A stretch of 64,000 bases of DNA from Lingula anatina. Taxonomy: Eukaryota; Brachiopoda; Lingulata; Lingulida; Lingulidae. Where the stretch lies: positions 215,000 to 278,999 of the forward strand of contig NW_019773703.1 in assembly GCF_001039355.2 (NCBI RefSeq). Direction: 5' to 3'. Every line of letters starts with the position of its first letter. Positions within the stretch are counted from its first letter, which is position 1. The notes below the pieces were generated by a model. It was given only the letters and a program-made list of their open reading frames with translations, did not search any database and had not been told where the DNA came from. A program made the position numbers and the translations under genes. Shown one piece after another: positions 12,255 to 24,682 of the stretch.

Positions 12255-15200
12255 GTAAATGTTTTAGTTGTATAGTATCGCACTTTATTTTTCTTTGATT
12301 TTAAATGTATGTTTTAAGCCTCGTGTTGCAGCTATGTCAATTCTAGTGCTGGATGTAGGCCACGTACGGTTCTTCCTACAGTGGCAATGTAATCTTATGA
12401 TATCACTTGAATCAAATATGCCATTTTTTATTTTACATTTCGTACAGTATCGGTGTGTAATAAAACGTTTTATTGTCGTTTCCGCTGAGAATTAAAAAAA
12501 AACAGTTGTTAAAATTAGTTTTTTTTTTCTTCCGCAATTATCCTCTCGTGGTTGAGTGAATATTTACCACTGGTAAGCCTACTATATCACGGGCCGTGTC
12601 CCTCGTAGATCTTTTCTTGTTAGCGATTGCAGACACCTGCCGTTTCTACACCAAGCACTACATACATTATGTCAAGCTCTTGTTTCTCTCCCATTGACTA
12701 CTACACACCTCGTCCAACAAGCCAGCTGGGGTGCATTTATACTTTAAACACCTGAAAAAAGTCTGGACTCGCCTGTATCATCACATCAGCTTTGCCTGTA
12801 CCACCTATATTAATTGCTACGCTTATCTTCTAAGTGGGTTAAGCAGCCAACATGTACGACGAGCTAAAGGCTAGCATACGTTTAATAGCAGTAAAAAAAA
12901 GCCATGTATTTCTTGTACGGTATTTTCAGGGCAGAAATCGAAGTCATGTTCCAAAAATGTTACTAAAACAACGATTCCCAATACTAGTTAGCTGTGAAGA
13001 TTGGGCAACATAAGTTTTGCTGACTAAATGAACCAAATTCCACGCGGTTTGCCGACTGTGGTTCTGCGTCAATTTGATTTTTAAAAGGTTACCAGTGATT
13101 TGTTCCCTTTATTCCGTCACTTTCAAGTACGTTTGATAACATTTTATATTTAATTTCGATTAAATATGTAGTGAGAAATATGGGAAACTTGCGACAGAGC
13201 ACGTTCAGGTGTAACATTGTGAGTATCTGACTGATGACTGCGCAATCACTTAGGCGGCTCTCAGACATTTTTGTCAATATTGCAAAAGGTTAAAGCAATT
13301 TTGAACCTCGTTTCGCAGGGGTGATCAGGAAGCGTCTTATCAGAACTGGAACCGAGTTTCAGTCATTAAGTTTTAATGCGCTTGTATTGCAGGTATGGTT
13401 TTCGCTAATCAGCATCCAGTAAAAATGTTCACAAAGGGCAAACGTCGATGTGGCCTGTGTTATGCTTATAGGGTCCCGACTTTTTTAGTCAGTCTTCAGT
13501 TCTTTCTTTGACACAGTTTTAACAAATGTATTCTACAAGCATCTATTTAAATAGTTTATTCCCTGTTTTAAGGGCGTATCAGTCGTTGGTTGACTGTGGT
13601 TTGAAAGACTCTTTATTACGAAAAATACGGGACGTTCATTTTCTTTCGGCAGCCGTATTTCTCTAGCTGCACTGCGTGTATTGTTCAGTATGCAACATTG
13701 CAATACTGTCACGTGCATTAGGTGTCAGTCAGCTTACTAAAATACACTCTTGAGTCTAAACAATAACATTTATAGGAAATAGTTTGAGGGAAATGTAGTT
13801 CTGTTGCTTTTGTTTTGAAGTCACAAACATAATAATATTCTTTTTTTTGGGTGGTATTCACACGTCTTCAGTGCGCAGACGTCTTCTTCGGTTTGACATA
13901 ATGGCGGGAATTTGAATTTTGATAAACTATTCTATTTCCTTCACTAAAAATTTCTCCGAAGTACAACGCGTGCGTAAAGAGAGTAATGGGTGTTATGGTT
14001 TTTCTTAAACACTGGTAAAAGATGTGAAAATGTCCATTGGACAGACGCTATAGCTTCCATTACTGCTGCTGACTTTCTGTTCGCTGAATGTGTCCGCAGT
14101 TTGTAATAGAGAGAATAATGCTCTTAAATGCTCGGTGTCAAGGTTTAAGTTCGTTTAAGGAAATCATATTTTCATTTCTATCTTACTCTTAGCTACGAGT
14201 AATACTCTGTCTCACACATAAGACAACCTGCGACCTAGGAGTTCTATATTTAGCCACCTGTTGATGTTTTTCATAGCCAAATTTTTGTAATCACGAAAAA
14301 TTCAACGCAATTGTAAAATGTGTTTGTTTAGTATGATATCACTTTCTACAGTTCTAGCATGCAGTTGTTACACGTGCTAAAGTGCACGCACTTTGCTATG
14401 GGAGGTTAAGGGCGCACGATCTAAAACTCACGAAAATCACGCAAAGTTGCCGTAAAGATTAAGCCCTCACCATTATGCAGGTTATTTATAGAGGCTTTCG
14501 CAGCCTTTCCAAACTGTCTTGTTAAAAAACTCTTTTAAACTTCTCGCCAGCACGCGACTGAGAATTAACCTTCATTACCACGACAGATATTTATAACTTT
14601 CAAATACCTGCCTTTCTCATCCGGCTTACCATTTGACAATCAATGAAGTCCTTCTTTATCGGCGTTAAAAAACAAAATTGATACCATTCATTGATAATAA
14701 CGAAAGAAGTTGATGATCACACCAGAAGTATCTCTTACAGAGGAACAGCGGAAGCCAGCAATAAAAAATAAAGGATATGATTTATTCATCAAACCACACA
14801 GTAAGCCCTGTAACTAATTACCGTCTCATTCAACATTGTGAGGCCGGAGAGATGGTCTAAAGTCAACGTTTGTTCGTAACACTGCGGGTGCAAAGGAAGC
14901 AATCACCACCTCATTAGATAGAAAAACAAAGCCCTTCTGCGCCGTGAACAGAACTGTGACAACCTGCCGGAAGGATATGGGGGGAAAAGATCGAGAAGAA
15001 AAAGTAAAGAAAACTTTGAGACAACAGCTCGAGAAAAAAGTGTAACAAAAAGTGAAGCTATTTGTAGAGTTTGTGCTTACGTTGCGGTTCGTTGTCATGG
15101 TGTCTAATAAAAGTGTCGATTGTTGAGACTTCGGGGCATGATGTTAAACTGATACACTCGAGGAATCAATCCCAGGAAGCACTTTATGTCACTGTGCCCT

Positions 15201-18200
15201 TGGTAGAAAGAACGAATGAAAACAAAATATATTTTAATCTGATAATTTGCAGGCTAAGGCTCTGATCGGTGGGTCACAGAATTATGGAATTAGTGGAAGG
15301 GTATTATCAAAGTACAATAGCAAAAAGCACGTGTTTCCTTTGGTGAGAAACTCGGTCGTTCACTGTTTAAAAAGTTTTTTTCTTTTCAAGATAAACAAAC
15401 TCTTGACACTGTCTCCGTAGCATTGTGTGCCATTTCCTCATCCAATTACCGCATTAAGCGCCATTGCGTGCCTGTTTGTGGACGCAATTAGCTGCTCTCG
15501 ACTCGTGCTCAGACGTACGGCTTGTCGACCATTGATTAACACCCGACACTTAATCCTTGGTTAGCAGCAATACCGTCACCAACACAGGATTCATACGCAC
15601 CTGTGTTTACCTGTATTGACATAAAAGAAAAGGAAGACGACATCTTTACTTTTGCCGAGAGGGGGCAGCACTTTCTATGGCTTCTATCGTTCGAGCCCAT
15701 ATCTCTTCTAAAACATTTTTGCTAACGACTGTGTTATATGTTAGTTCCTTTTGCCATACAATAAAAACGAATGCTTTTTACCTATTGATTTTTTCCAAAT
15801 GCCTTTTCTAAAATTATTTATACAGGCAACTAGTATTCCAAACCATATTTAAATTACACCTAGTATTTTGACTGCACGATAATACGCTCTCAGTCAGAAT
15901 TCTTTATTTATTCGTCACAGTCTCGAGTTTAACCGCCGCTAGGAGAAGTATTAGCTTTTCGTCATCTCAACAATTAAACGTTACTCGTTCGCTCGGCACA
16001 AAATCCTTAATCCACCGAGCTGAAGAGTAAATCACATTAAACCCTGGTAACATATCCGCCAACATCACAACAGATACCACCATATCAATTGGAGAAACTC
16101 AGTGACGCAAGACAATGGCGAAGTTTTCACATGCCTTGCGCGTCCAAACGTGAAATTGCGAAATATATTTTTAAAATTCCCATTCTTCATGGGGAAAATG
16201 CGCAGAAGACTTCACAGAGAAATAACTGACATATTTTCCCTTGCAACAAATGTACCTATTTCGGTAAATACCCGCTTAAAAAAATTTTTCTCTATCACTT
16301 CTGGCAATTTTAGTGTGATAAAAACTTGCGGTTTCTCAATTGTATGTGCGCCCTTGCGTGGTAAAAGAAATTCCGTCTGTCACACTTTAATGGTACGTCA
16401 CTGAACTGCAGACAAAGATAGATTATTATACCCAGTCCACGTGAGCGCTAAAAACGAATAAGTTCTGAAGATTGTACTTTTTCATGACCTCCGATAACAT
16501 TTATCTCTCAAACTGTCTGTCGAATAATTATCGATTCGCAAAAATGACTTAAATCTTTTAGATTTTTTGTCTGGAAAATGTTTTTTTAATGAATTCAGGT
16601 GGGCTGTCTGTGTTTGTATCATGAACTGAGCGGGTCTCCCGATGTGTTACTTGAAACAAAAATTGTTCATTTATTTTAAGATTGGAAATTAGATTAACAA
16701 TTAGCTGTAGCAGGCCCAGGCAAGACGTGTAATATCACGTAATGGACTAAGTCCTCGTTGCGTGCGTTTGAGCCTACAGAGGATGCAGGTGCGAGTGGCC
16801 TCGCTGTTGGTATTAATTACCGATTGTTTTACTGGCCACGACACCTCTTGAACTGCGATACACAGTGATAATAAAGTAAGGATAAAAGCGTTAAAGCAAT
16901 ATTGATGTTTTAATCCAAATCGGGCATAATGCGTGTTCACGAGTCGGGGTCCACGAGCCAACGCTGTCTAAACTGGAGTAGGAGGGTTGGGGGAGGGCTT
17001 TTCGCAGGCTCATATTTCTTTTGCTACAGTCTAGTATGGCAGCAGGTTCTTAAATGTAGTATTGAGACCTCAGTAAGTCATTCTGAACTACTTGTCCAGT
17101 TTTCCCAAGGGGAAGGAATGCGTCTGGGCTCAGATGTGGCGATTAAGTTTTCAGCACATTCGTTCAACACACCCTTGAAGCCAGCCCGGTTGTGCTGACT
17201 CCGTGATTACTGTCAAAATGTTTACCTATAAGATATTTATCAAAAGCTCGTGTTGCCAATAAGCTTAAAAGGCTGAACCAACGGAAGAGGCCCATCAGTC
17301 CTTTACAGCAAGTGACAAGAACACACGTATTCTTTATACACGTAATACATCGCGACGACACACGACGACAGTCACTGCGTGACTGAGTAGCCTCCCCAAC
17401 ACGGACATCTGAAGCGGTCACGCACTGGATAGTCTACGGCCTTAATTTACAACTTCTTGCTTTTTACCAACGATTTGTCTTTGGATTTTTAGTTCATCTT
17501 TTAACAGGTAAGACATTATTTTGCGAGATTACGTATTTTAAGAAACTGCTTAAGTCGTATTGAAACCTGTATGTCAATGTGCTGACGGCCCGCGACTGCC
17601 GTTCGCGTTCGATCTTATCTCTTTCACGATTTTAATCAACCGTTGGAACGCTAATTAAATATAAGGGTGACGACAGAGGCCTTTTGTTCGTTTAACTGCA
17701 GCGGGTGAACTGGAAGATGAACAGGTGAACTTCAGGTGGACTCGGTTTACATGTTTGATCGTGCTGCTCGTCGTGTAGGTCCCTCTCTTAATTCATATTT
17801 TTTCTTCTGTCCCAGTTGTTTCAATAAACCCAGCACTTGACTGAAACGCTCAGTAGCCCTCTTTACAAATTTCTTGTGATTGGAACAAAAACAATATTTT
17901 ACTTCTCCAAACCTCGTACTTAGTTCTTTCAATATTTTTCTACTGAATTGCCGACGGTCGAAATATGCTGAGTATTCGTCGATGTTTTTGGAGAAAATTC
18001 GGAGAAATTTATTGCACGTGCCGGACAGTGTTATGATATATCTGTATACCTGCCTTCAAAGCCAGAACTAGGCGTGTGGGGAGTCTTTTAAAGCGTAATG
18101 TGTTTTAGATAATTGGGTTTTAGCGGCTTTAACTTACTGTTACGTTCACTCTTTGTAACGTAAGGACAACGGGAAAGCTCTTAGTTCCAAGTGGTTTTAG

Positions 18201-20667
18201 ATTAGCGACAGTGTTGAAAACAAAGAGTATCAGAATGGTCCAAGCCTGTATAAACAGTTTAACTTAACATTAAAGAAACACTTCCTTTAACTCGAGAAGG
18301 CTAACAGATTACAGAGTCAATGACTTCCGGTTCCATTTCACAGACAAATTAGTTAATAATGCCTGCACATCATAATTGATTTTTAACAATAAAAAGGACG
18401 TGTTGAAATATCTCCAAACATCAAATACAGCTGTGTACCATGCTTTAAAATGAATAGGATAAACATCTGAGCAGATAACACGTTTACGTCATTACTCTTG
18501 TCTTAATGAAGTGGTCAATAACGTCCTTGGTCCCAAATTAGAGAAAAGGGCTCGTTGACTTTTTCGCTCGGTTGAATCACAAGAAATGGTCTCTGCTCCG
18601 ATATATTGTGTTAGGGTCTAATCCGCGAGTTAGAGACTTGCTGAACGTCGCCGTTATTGTTACAGAGATTGTCAAGTACATTGAGAAGAGAGTTCGGTCT
18701 CCTCGCTCGCTTTCACACTGTTTGTGTGTCGTAATTGGACAACAAGTCTGGCCATAATACTACCGGCTTAGGCTACACTGACACCGACTTAAAACCGTTA
18801 AAGCTTTTCCTCGTTTTCGACAGTCCCAACAAAGCCATAGCGAAACCACGAACAATGCCACCACAAAGGTTGGGTGGACCGCTGTTAGTATTTCCCAGAT
18901 TAACCGTATTTGCGAATTGAGAGAAGTTGAGAGCGAGTTTAGAGTTGACGTTAACCTCACCCTCCCGAGGTATTGAGGCCGCTTTGTCCTGCACCTTGCC
19001 ACAACGCTCCGCTCATTAAGCAGTGTTGACTACTTTTCCCTAAGGTCCCGTTGCGTCGGGCGTAATCCGTCGTTTTTTGAAAGCGAGAAATTTGTACATA
19101 GTCGCTAAGGTTCGAAAATATTTAGATTTCATCTTAACATTTTTTCCACAAGCCTCTTAAGCGGTGTGCTCACCCATCAAGTCAAGAGCAACTCGATACA
19201 CGAGGACCTGTCGATCTGTGCAGTCGTTTGTCACGTATATTCACGGCGCAGTGCCCAGACTTCTGTGTTAGAAAGAGACCCCGAGATCGTTGCTCTTTTC
19301 AGGAAAAATGAAGTGTACTTGAACCTTCTTAGGAAATTATCACGTATCAGGTCCTTTCGGTTTTCTTTGTCGGCGGCCGGTGAGGTGTTTAAGCCTTATC
19401 CAGCCAGTAGAATGGTTGAAGGGAATCGAACAGGTAACGGTACACCTTGATAACGGGGACCCGGGGGACACGGAGATGTTCAGGTGAAGAGCAGATTACG
19501 GGGACAATGCATGGCTTCCCGCTGATCAATTAACTTTCACTTTGTTCACTGCTTTGATGAAAGGGCCGCCCCCCGTTGCCGTCAACACGTACCTGCAAGG
19601 CGTCTTTAAGCACTGATTAAGGAAACTTCCAATAGAACGTAGGGATTCCTAATTCTGTATGATCAAATAAATATAATTGCAAGAAAATAGACAACACCAC
19701 AATATTGCCCTAGCATTCTTTGTTGTTATTGATTTGTAAATTTTTTTAAGTAATACAAATAGGAACATAAGCATGTGCGCTACTCATGTCGGTCGGTTTC
19801 ATTATTTCAGTAATCTATAATGTGAATTATGCATTTAATTATTTCAATGATTTTAATTTCATTTTTGTTTGTTTTTTTTTTTTTTTTATGATAGCGATTT
19901 CCTCAGTTTTTAAAATCATTTATTTTATTTCAATTTATTTTTTAACAAATATTGTGATTGACGAAGTCCTATTTTCCCTTATTTCTATTCAGGATCCTAG
20001 TTCTTTTTAATTTTATTTTTCTTAACATTCTTACATTCCTCATTCTCATCTCTTTTCACGGCAATCGTCCTTGTCCCAAACAACGCTAATTTTTGTACTT
20101 AATATTTTCCGTCAATTACATCCTCAAACACCGGTTAGTGTTTAAAGTAGAAGAGACATTTGCTGTGTACAAAATACATATATCTTAGTTTAAATGATAG
20201 AATAATTTGAATTATATCGTAATGCGCTGATGATTGTCTTGAGTGGTGACAAAAAAAAAAACCTGCCTGCTGGCAAAAACTGCAAACGTGCTGCTTTACC
20301 AGCTCCCTCTTCGAGAAGTTCTTGAATAAAAAAAAAAGGAATTGCGATAAGCATTAATGTCATTCATAGTGAAGCCACAGATTCTAAATCACTAAAACGT
20401 TTGCCCCATGTTAAAAGATTTCGCACCTAACGTGTGCCAGGTGGACTTTTTAAGTGAGCCGCTCCCCCCGTACTTCTTAAGGTGGGAGTTCGGGGGAGAA
20501 GCCGGCAGCAGATCTTATCTTAACGACAGTTTTTATCAATGAATTACGGATCACTTTATTTACTGTCGATCAAACCTGTGAAGTGCATGGCTTCTCCCGG
20601 CCCGTCGCTCCTGGACAAGAAGATCAATTAGTAATTAAGAGCTAATCGGCCAGGAGCTCAGGTAGGA

Positions 20668-20703
20668 TATAAGCAGAGCCGGTGCGTGTGGCGGGTATCA
20701 GTC
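20668..20703 (+). promoter_or_regulatory. MMP21: TATA box plus initiator, MMP21-like gene promoter
   Basis: TATAAG lies at 20668-20673 and an initiator-like TCAGTC at 20698-20703. The predicted start A at 20700 is 32 bases after the first T of the TATA element, a canonical spacing. Homeodomain-type words (TAATTA-like) and a TTATC lie just upstream (20510-20650). Assignment to the MMP21-like gene rests on the donor at 20868 and the lack of any other plus-strand gene before 24.6 kb. Confidence 0.6.
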
Positions 20704-20867
20704 TCTGCTTGTCAGCGCTGCTATCAACAACTAGTGACAATTATCCTAAGTTATCCCACGTTATCACTGCTCTTTTACAACTCTCCACTGAACCAGTGAC
20801 AAGTGCTACATAGGTGTCAGACTTGGAAATCCGTCCACCCACCTGCCCGCGGCTCTGAAGCGTTAAG
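20700..20867 (+). other. MMP21: Non-coding first exon (5'UTR) of the MMP21-like gene
   Basis: The segment from the predicted initiator to the donor GCGTTAAG|GTAAGG contains no ATG on the plus strand, as expected for a leader. It would splice across an intron of about 3.8 kb to the acceptor at 24660 (TTTCTTTCCAG), 22 bases before the start codon. Inside it, TTATC occurs at 20741, 20751 and 20761, exactly 10 bases apart. The splice link is inferred; a spliced transcript would settle it. Confidence 0.55.
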
Positions 20868-23800
20868 GTAAGGCACTAAGCCACGAGCTAATAGCTACGC
20901 TTATAATTTGAAACTTGTCGGTGAATCAATTAGAACCGTTATTTTTGATAGGCCACTAGTTGTGATAGGTATTCCGGATAACATAACATGTCAGGTGACT
21001 GCCAGATGAAGAACTTGTCTAATTGATTTTGCCGTTTGCGAGGTATTTTAAAAAGGTAATAACGTTAACGAAGTTCTTGTCGTATACCACAGCGGTGGTC
21101 TGAGATAGTGCAAATGCCCGTACTGATTAAAAATGTCAAGATTTTTCGTAGAATTATCTTAGAAGTATATTCATCTGGTTTGATGTGGAGGGTCATCATA
21201 ATGCTCTCTCACGCCTCCACCGGAACAGTTTTCTAGCTCGGGCTCCGCGGTATCTAGTTAACTAGGCCGGGGGTATGATATGACCCAACAGACCTTACTT
21301 AAGGCAGTGATACGTCTTAACTTAAAGTGTGAATTTGTTTGACTATTTGTGACAGTGTTTGCTCGTATGATAGCAACCGTGGATGAGTAGGCAAGAGAAC
21401 GAGCTCTAATGGCGCAATAAATAGGCACCATTTCCCTCTTATAACTTTCGGTTGAAATTTCAATGAACTTTGATTTCGCGCGAATCTTTTCAACCTTACC
21501 GCTGGCACTTTTAAACGTGTGATTTGTTTCAGAAACAAGGTAATCATGGTTATAAGTGTAAATTGTGAAATTGTTAGATGGTAACAGATGTAATTTTCTA
21601 AATTTTGAGTAGATAAAGTGAATGATCAAACTTTTAAAAATTCTTATTAACAGACTAAAAACCAACGCGTAGGTGCAATGTTTTAGAAAGTTCTCCAGGA
21701 AAATCACCACATTTTCTTTAAATTGTCCGTTTGATATGTTTTCTTCGTCTACAGTTATGCCTGGTAAACATGGAGATTGAATAGCGTTGAAAGTAAATTT
21801 ATGTTATGTTGATCTGTAAGATGTGTACGTTTCTTAGTCATTTGAACCCGTAAAGCTTCGTACAGCACTTAAACATTTTGAGCCAGCATGAGCACGATGA
21901 AATGAGAACCAATCGGAAATAATTAACTGTCGATATTGGATAATTAAGGAAAAGAGTCATCGGGGAATGTTTAAATAGTTAAAGGTTAGAAAACCACAAA
22001 TACGTCAAAAGTTATGTCTCTAGTGACATTTTCTCACCAGTCCATGCAAATAAAAGCTGACGCCCGTGTACATCAGCCAATAGTAAGGCTTTGAAGTGAG
22101 TCGTATTGTTAGAAATTAGCTATTTTGTCTTTCTCGTGTACTCCGAATATTTTGAGAAACTCGTGCATAATCGCCCGCGCATAACAAACTTTGGCTATTT
22201 TCCGTCTCTTGCGTCAACAAATTCAACTGGGATTTCGAAACGGTAAGAGATTGATAAAAAATCAGCATATACCCTTGCTCACTTGGTATATATATTTGCT
22301 TTGATTTCGTTCGAGCATGCACGAGCTTGTGGAAAAAGACTAGTTTCTCCTGTTTTTAATGTTTTTATCTCTAAAGATCCCGTGAAACTGTTCACGGACA
22401 GTAGGTTTGCAAGTGATCACATAACTCGTAGGATTAACTGGACTTTTTTTCTGATATGGTGTTAGTGACAGTGTAACATCGCCCTAATTCGTCAACTAAA
22501 TATTTGTCGAACCCCCAGTGCTCATAGGAAAAGTAACAATCTTTGGCGACTAGAGCAGCTTATATTCCTGGGTGGGTTGAATAGGGGGGGTTAACCCGGT
22601 ATCGTATGGTCTCGCTGGCATGCGATGTCACGGCGTTCTTCCGTCACCTGCTATCGTGATTGGCACTTGTCACGATTTCTCCCCGGAGGATGAATGCTCG
22701 TCAAAGTGTCGTTTTCTTGTCCGGAGATGTACCTTTCAAGTTGAAGAGATGTAAATTTCATGTTTTCGGTTGTAAATTTCATGTCGTGGCGTGTACAAGG
22801 ATCGTCTGCTGCTTTACTTTGTAATCTCAACTCGGGGAAGGACGCGTGACGGAATGTGCGCTCGAAACTCCCGCATCAGCCAACTTTGTTATTGCTGCTT
22901 CGAAAATATCGTGGTAGTTGTTTGGTTATAATAATGACGATAAATTCTTAAAGCTTTAAATTTTTGTACACGGTCTCGTTGATTTCACTTTACCAAGCTC
23001 GCACGATGTCTCGGAAATTCTTCTTGTGAGTTTATCACTCTTATGTCGTCAACATTTTTTTCGTTATAACCATACCTTCCTATTTGGAAGTGTCATCAAT
23101 TTCAAATCGGTACCTGAAAATCGGATATGTAGCTTTGTTTTTGTCAAAGCAAAACATGGAAACAGTGTCTGCTACCCGTTGTGTGCTCGGAATATTTGCT
23201 TAGTTTCGCGATTTGTAGTGTTTGCATTACTTAAGTTAAGGTGACTATGAACGATAAGGTGTAAGCCTGCCGAGATTTAGGTTGACTTATACGGCATGCC
23301 ATTACGACTTTTTAATAACGATTTCATTGTCCCCAAATCCTCAAGTGGTTGTGCCGCTAACTGAGAGTGCACCGCGTGTACGGCGAGCTTACACTTTCTA
23401 AGATGGGAACGATAACCGAGCAAGTACTTGACGATGGGGTTTTATTTGAAGTGCTCAATACATTTATTCGTCCTCCCTCCACTTTTTCTTCAAATTTACA
23501 CCTTAAATGTAATTTATCTTAGCACCATGTAAGTGCCTTAATCGAAGGTTGGTCGTGTCGATTTGGATAGCGTCACAGATGGGGTTTACCTTTGACCAGA
23601 ACAAACATAATTAGTAATGATGTAAAAAAAAAAGATCGCGAACCAAGACCCTAGGTTTCGTTTCAGGTCCTCGTCCGCTTATTGAATCAAACCCCGAGAT
23701 TCTCTCTGTCTGTATAGCACATTGTCTCAGTCCAATGACCCCAGTCTTCAAAGGCTTCGCACAAATAGTGTGCCCGTGCGTGTGGACATAGTTAGTTTAA

Positions 23801-24660
23801 TGCGTTAGGTGAAAAGGATGGAATGATAGAAAGAATTCTGCGATGCGACAGGAATTTTAAAGAAATCGACAGATTGCTGCCAGGGTTCATTTCCATTGTC
23901 ATAGCGTCTGAATGGACAGCATATACCCGTCAACCGATCAAATATTGAGACAACCCTCTAGCCTCGTCAAGCATTAGTTGTTTTCAGGATTTCCAAATAC
24001 TACAAATGAATGATTTTAATATATACAGTAAAATTTATCACTTAATAACGAGGAAATGAACTGGTTAAATTTGAATTTGCCCTCAGTAAACACTGGAATG
24101 TCAACTTTGTCTTCATTTTTCTTTGAATTATGATTCTATTTTTGTATTTCAACTACGAGCAGTACATTCCTGCTTAGGAAGTGTCACAAGGATGCATTTA
24201 CAATGAAACAATCATACCGGCTTTTTTTAACTAACTCTGAGGAGACTTTTGCTGAATGCAATCAGACAAAAATTAACATGTTTTCTCCCTTCATTTAGTA
24301 GAATACAGAAAAGTTGTTAATTATACAATACTTGAAAACAAAAGATGTGTTAGTCTGTGAATCTGATTGCATTCGAACTACCTAAGGCGAGTTTTATTGT
24401 GAATGCACCCATATACATTAAAGTCAAACACATTTAGTTTGTATATTCTGATTGCCAACATTAATATTTAATTTGAAAGGAATATTTCTTGTGTTATTTG
24501 GTTAAACAGGTACAACAAATTACTTAATTGTAGTTTGTCTACTTTAAGATCTCAAGGTTTCATGTGAGTGAAGCCAACATGAAATGGAGGTCACACAATG
24601 ATGTCAGCATATTGTTTGAATGGGTTTAAATATTAAAGAAACATTTTAATTTCTTTCCAG
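20868..24660 (+). other. MMP21: Large first intron of the MMP21-like gene
   Basis: This lies between the leader exon and the first coding exon. No coding sequence or transposon is recognised in it. AT-rich unique DNA with TTATC/GATA and TAATTA words makes an intronic enhancer plausible but unproven. Confidence 0.45.
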
Positions 24661-24682
24661 ATCTATATACATTTACTAAGCC

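Larger units (their letters stand above)
3440..20640. other. Gene-poor intergenic stretch (about 17 kb)
   Basis: I find no gene with recognisable domains on either strand. Open frames are short and lack conserved motifs; the longest is 198 codons at 5429-6025 minus. The sequence is largely unique and somewhat less AT-rich than the flanks, with scattered TAATTA, GATA and E-box-like words. Such a block upstream of a developmental gene could hold distal regulatory elements, but that is inference. The microsatellites and one candidate exon inside it are listed separately. Confidence 0.5.

Noticed and set aside
19166-19450. 94-codon plus ORF in a less AT-rich patch
   Set aside because: No recognisable domain, no splice context and no upstream promoter evidence.
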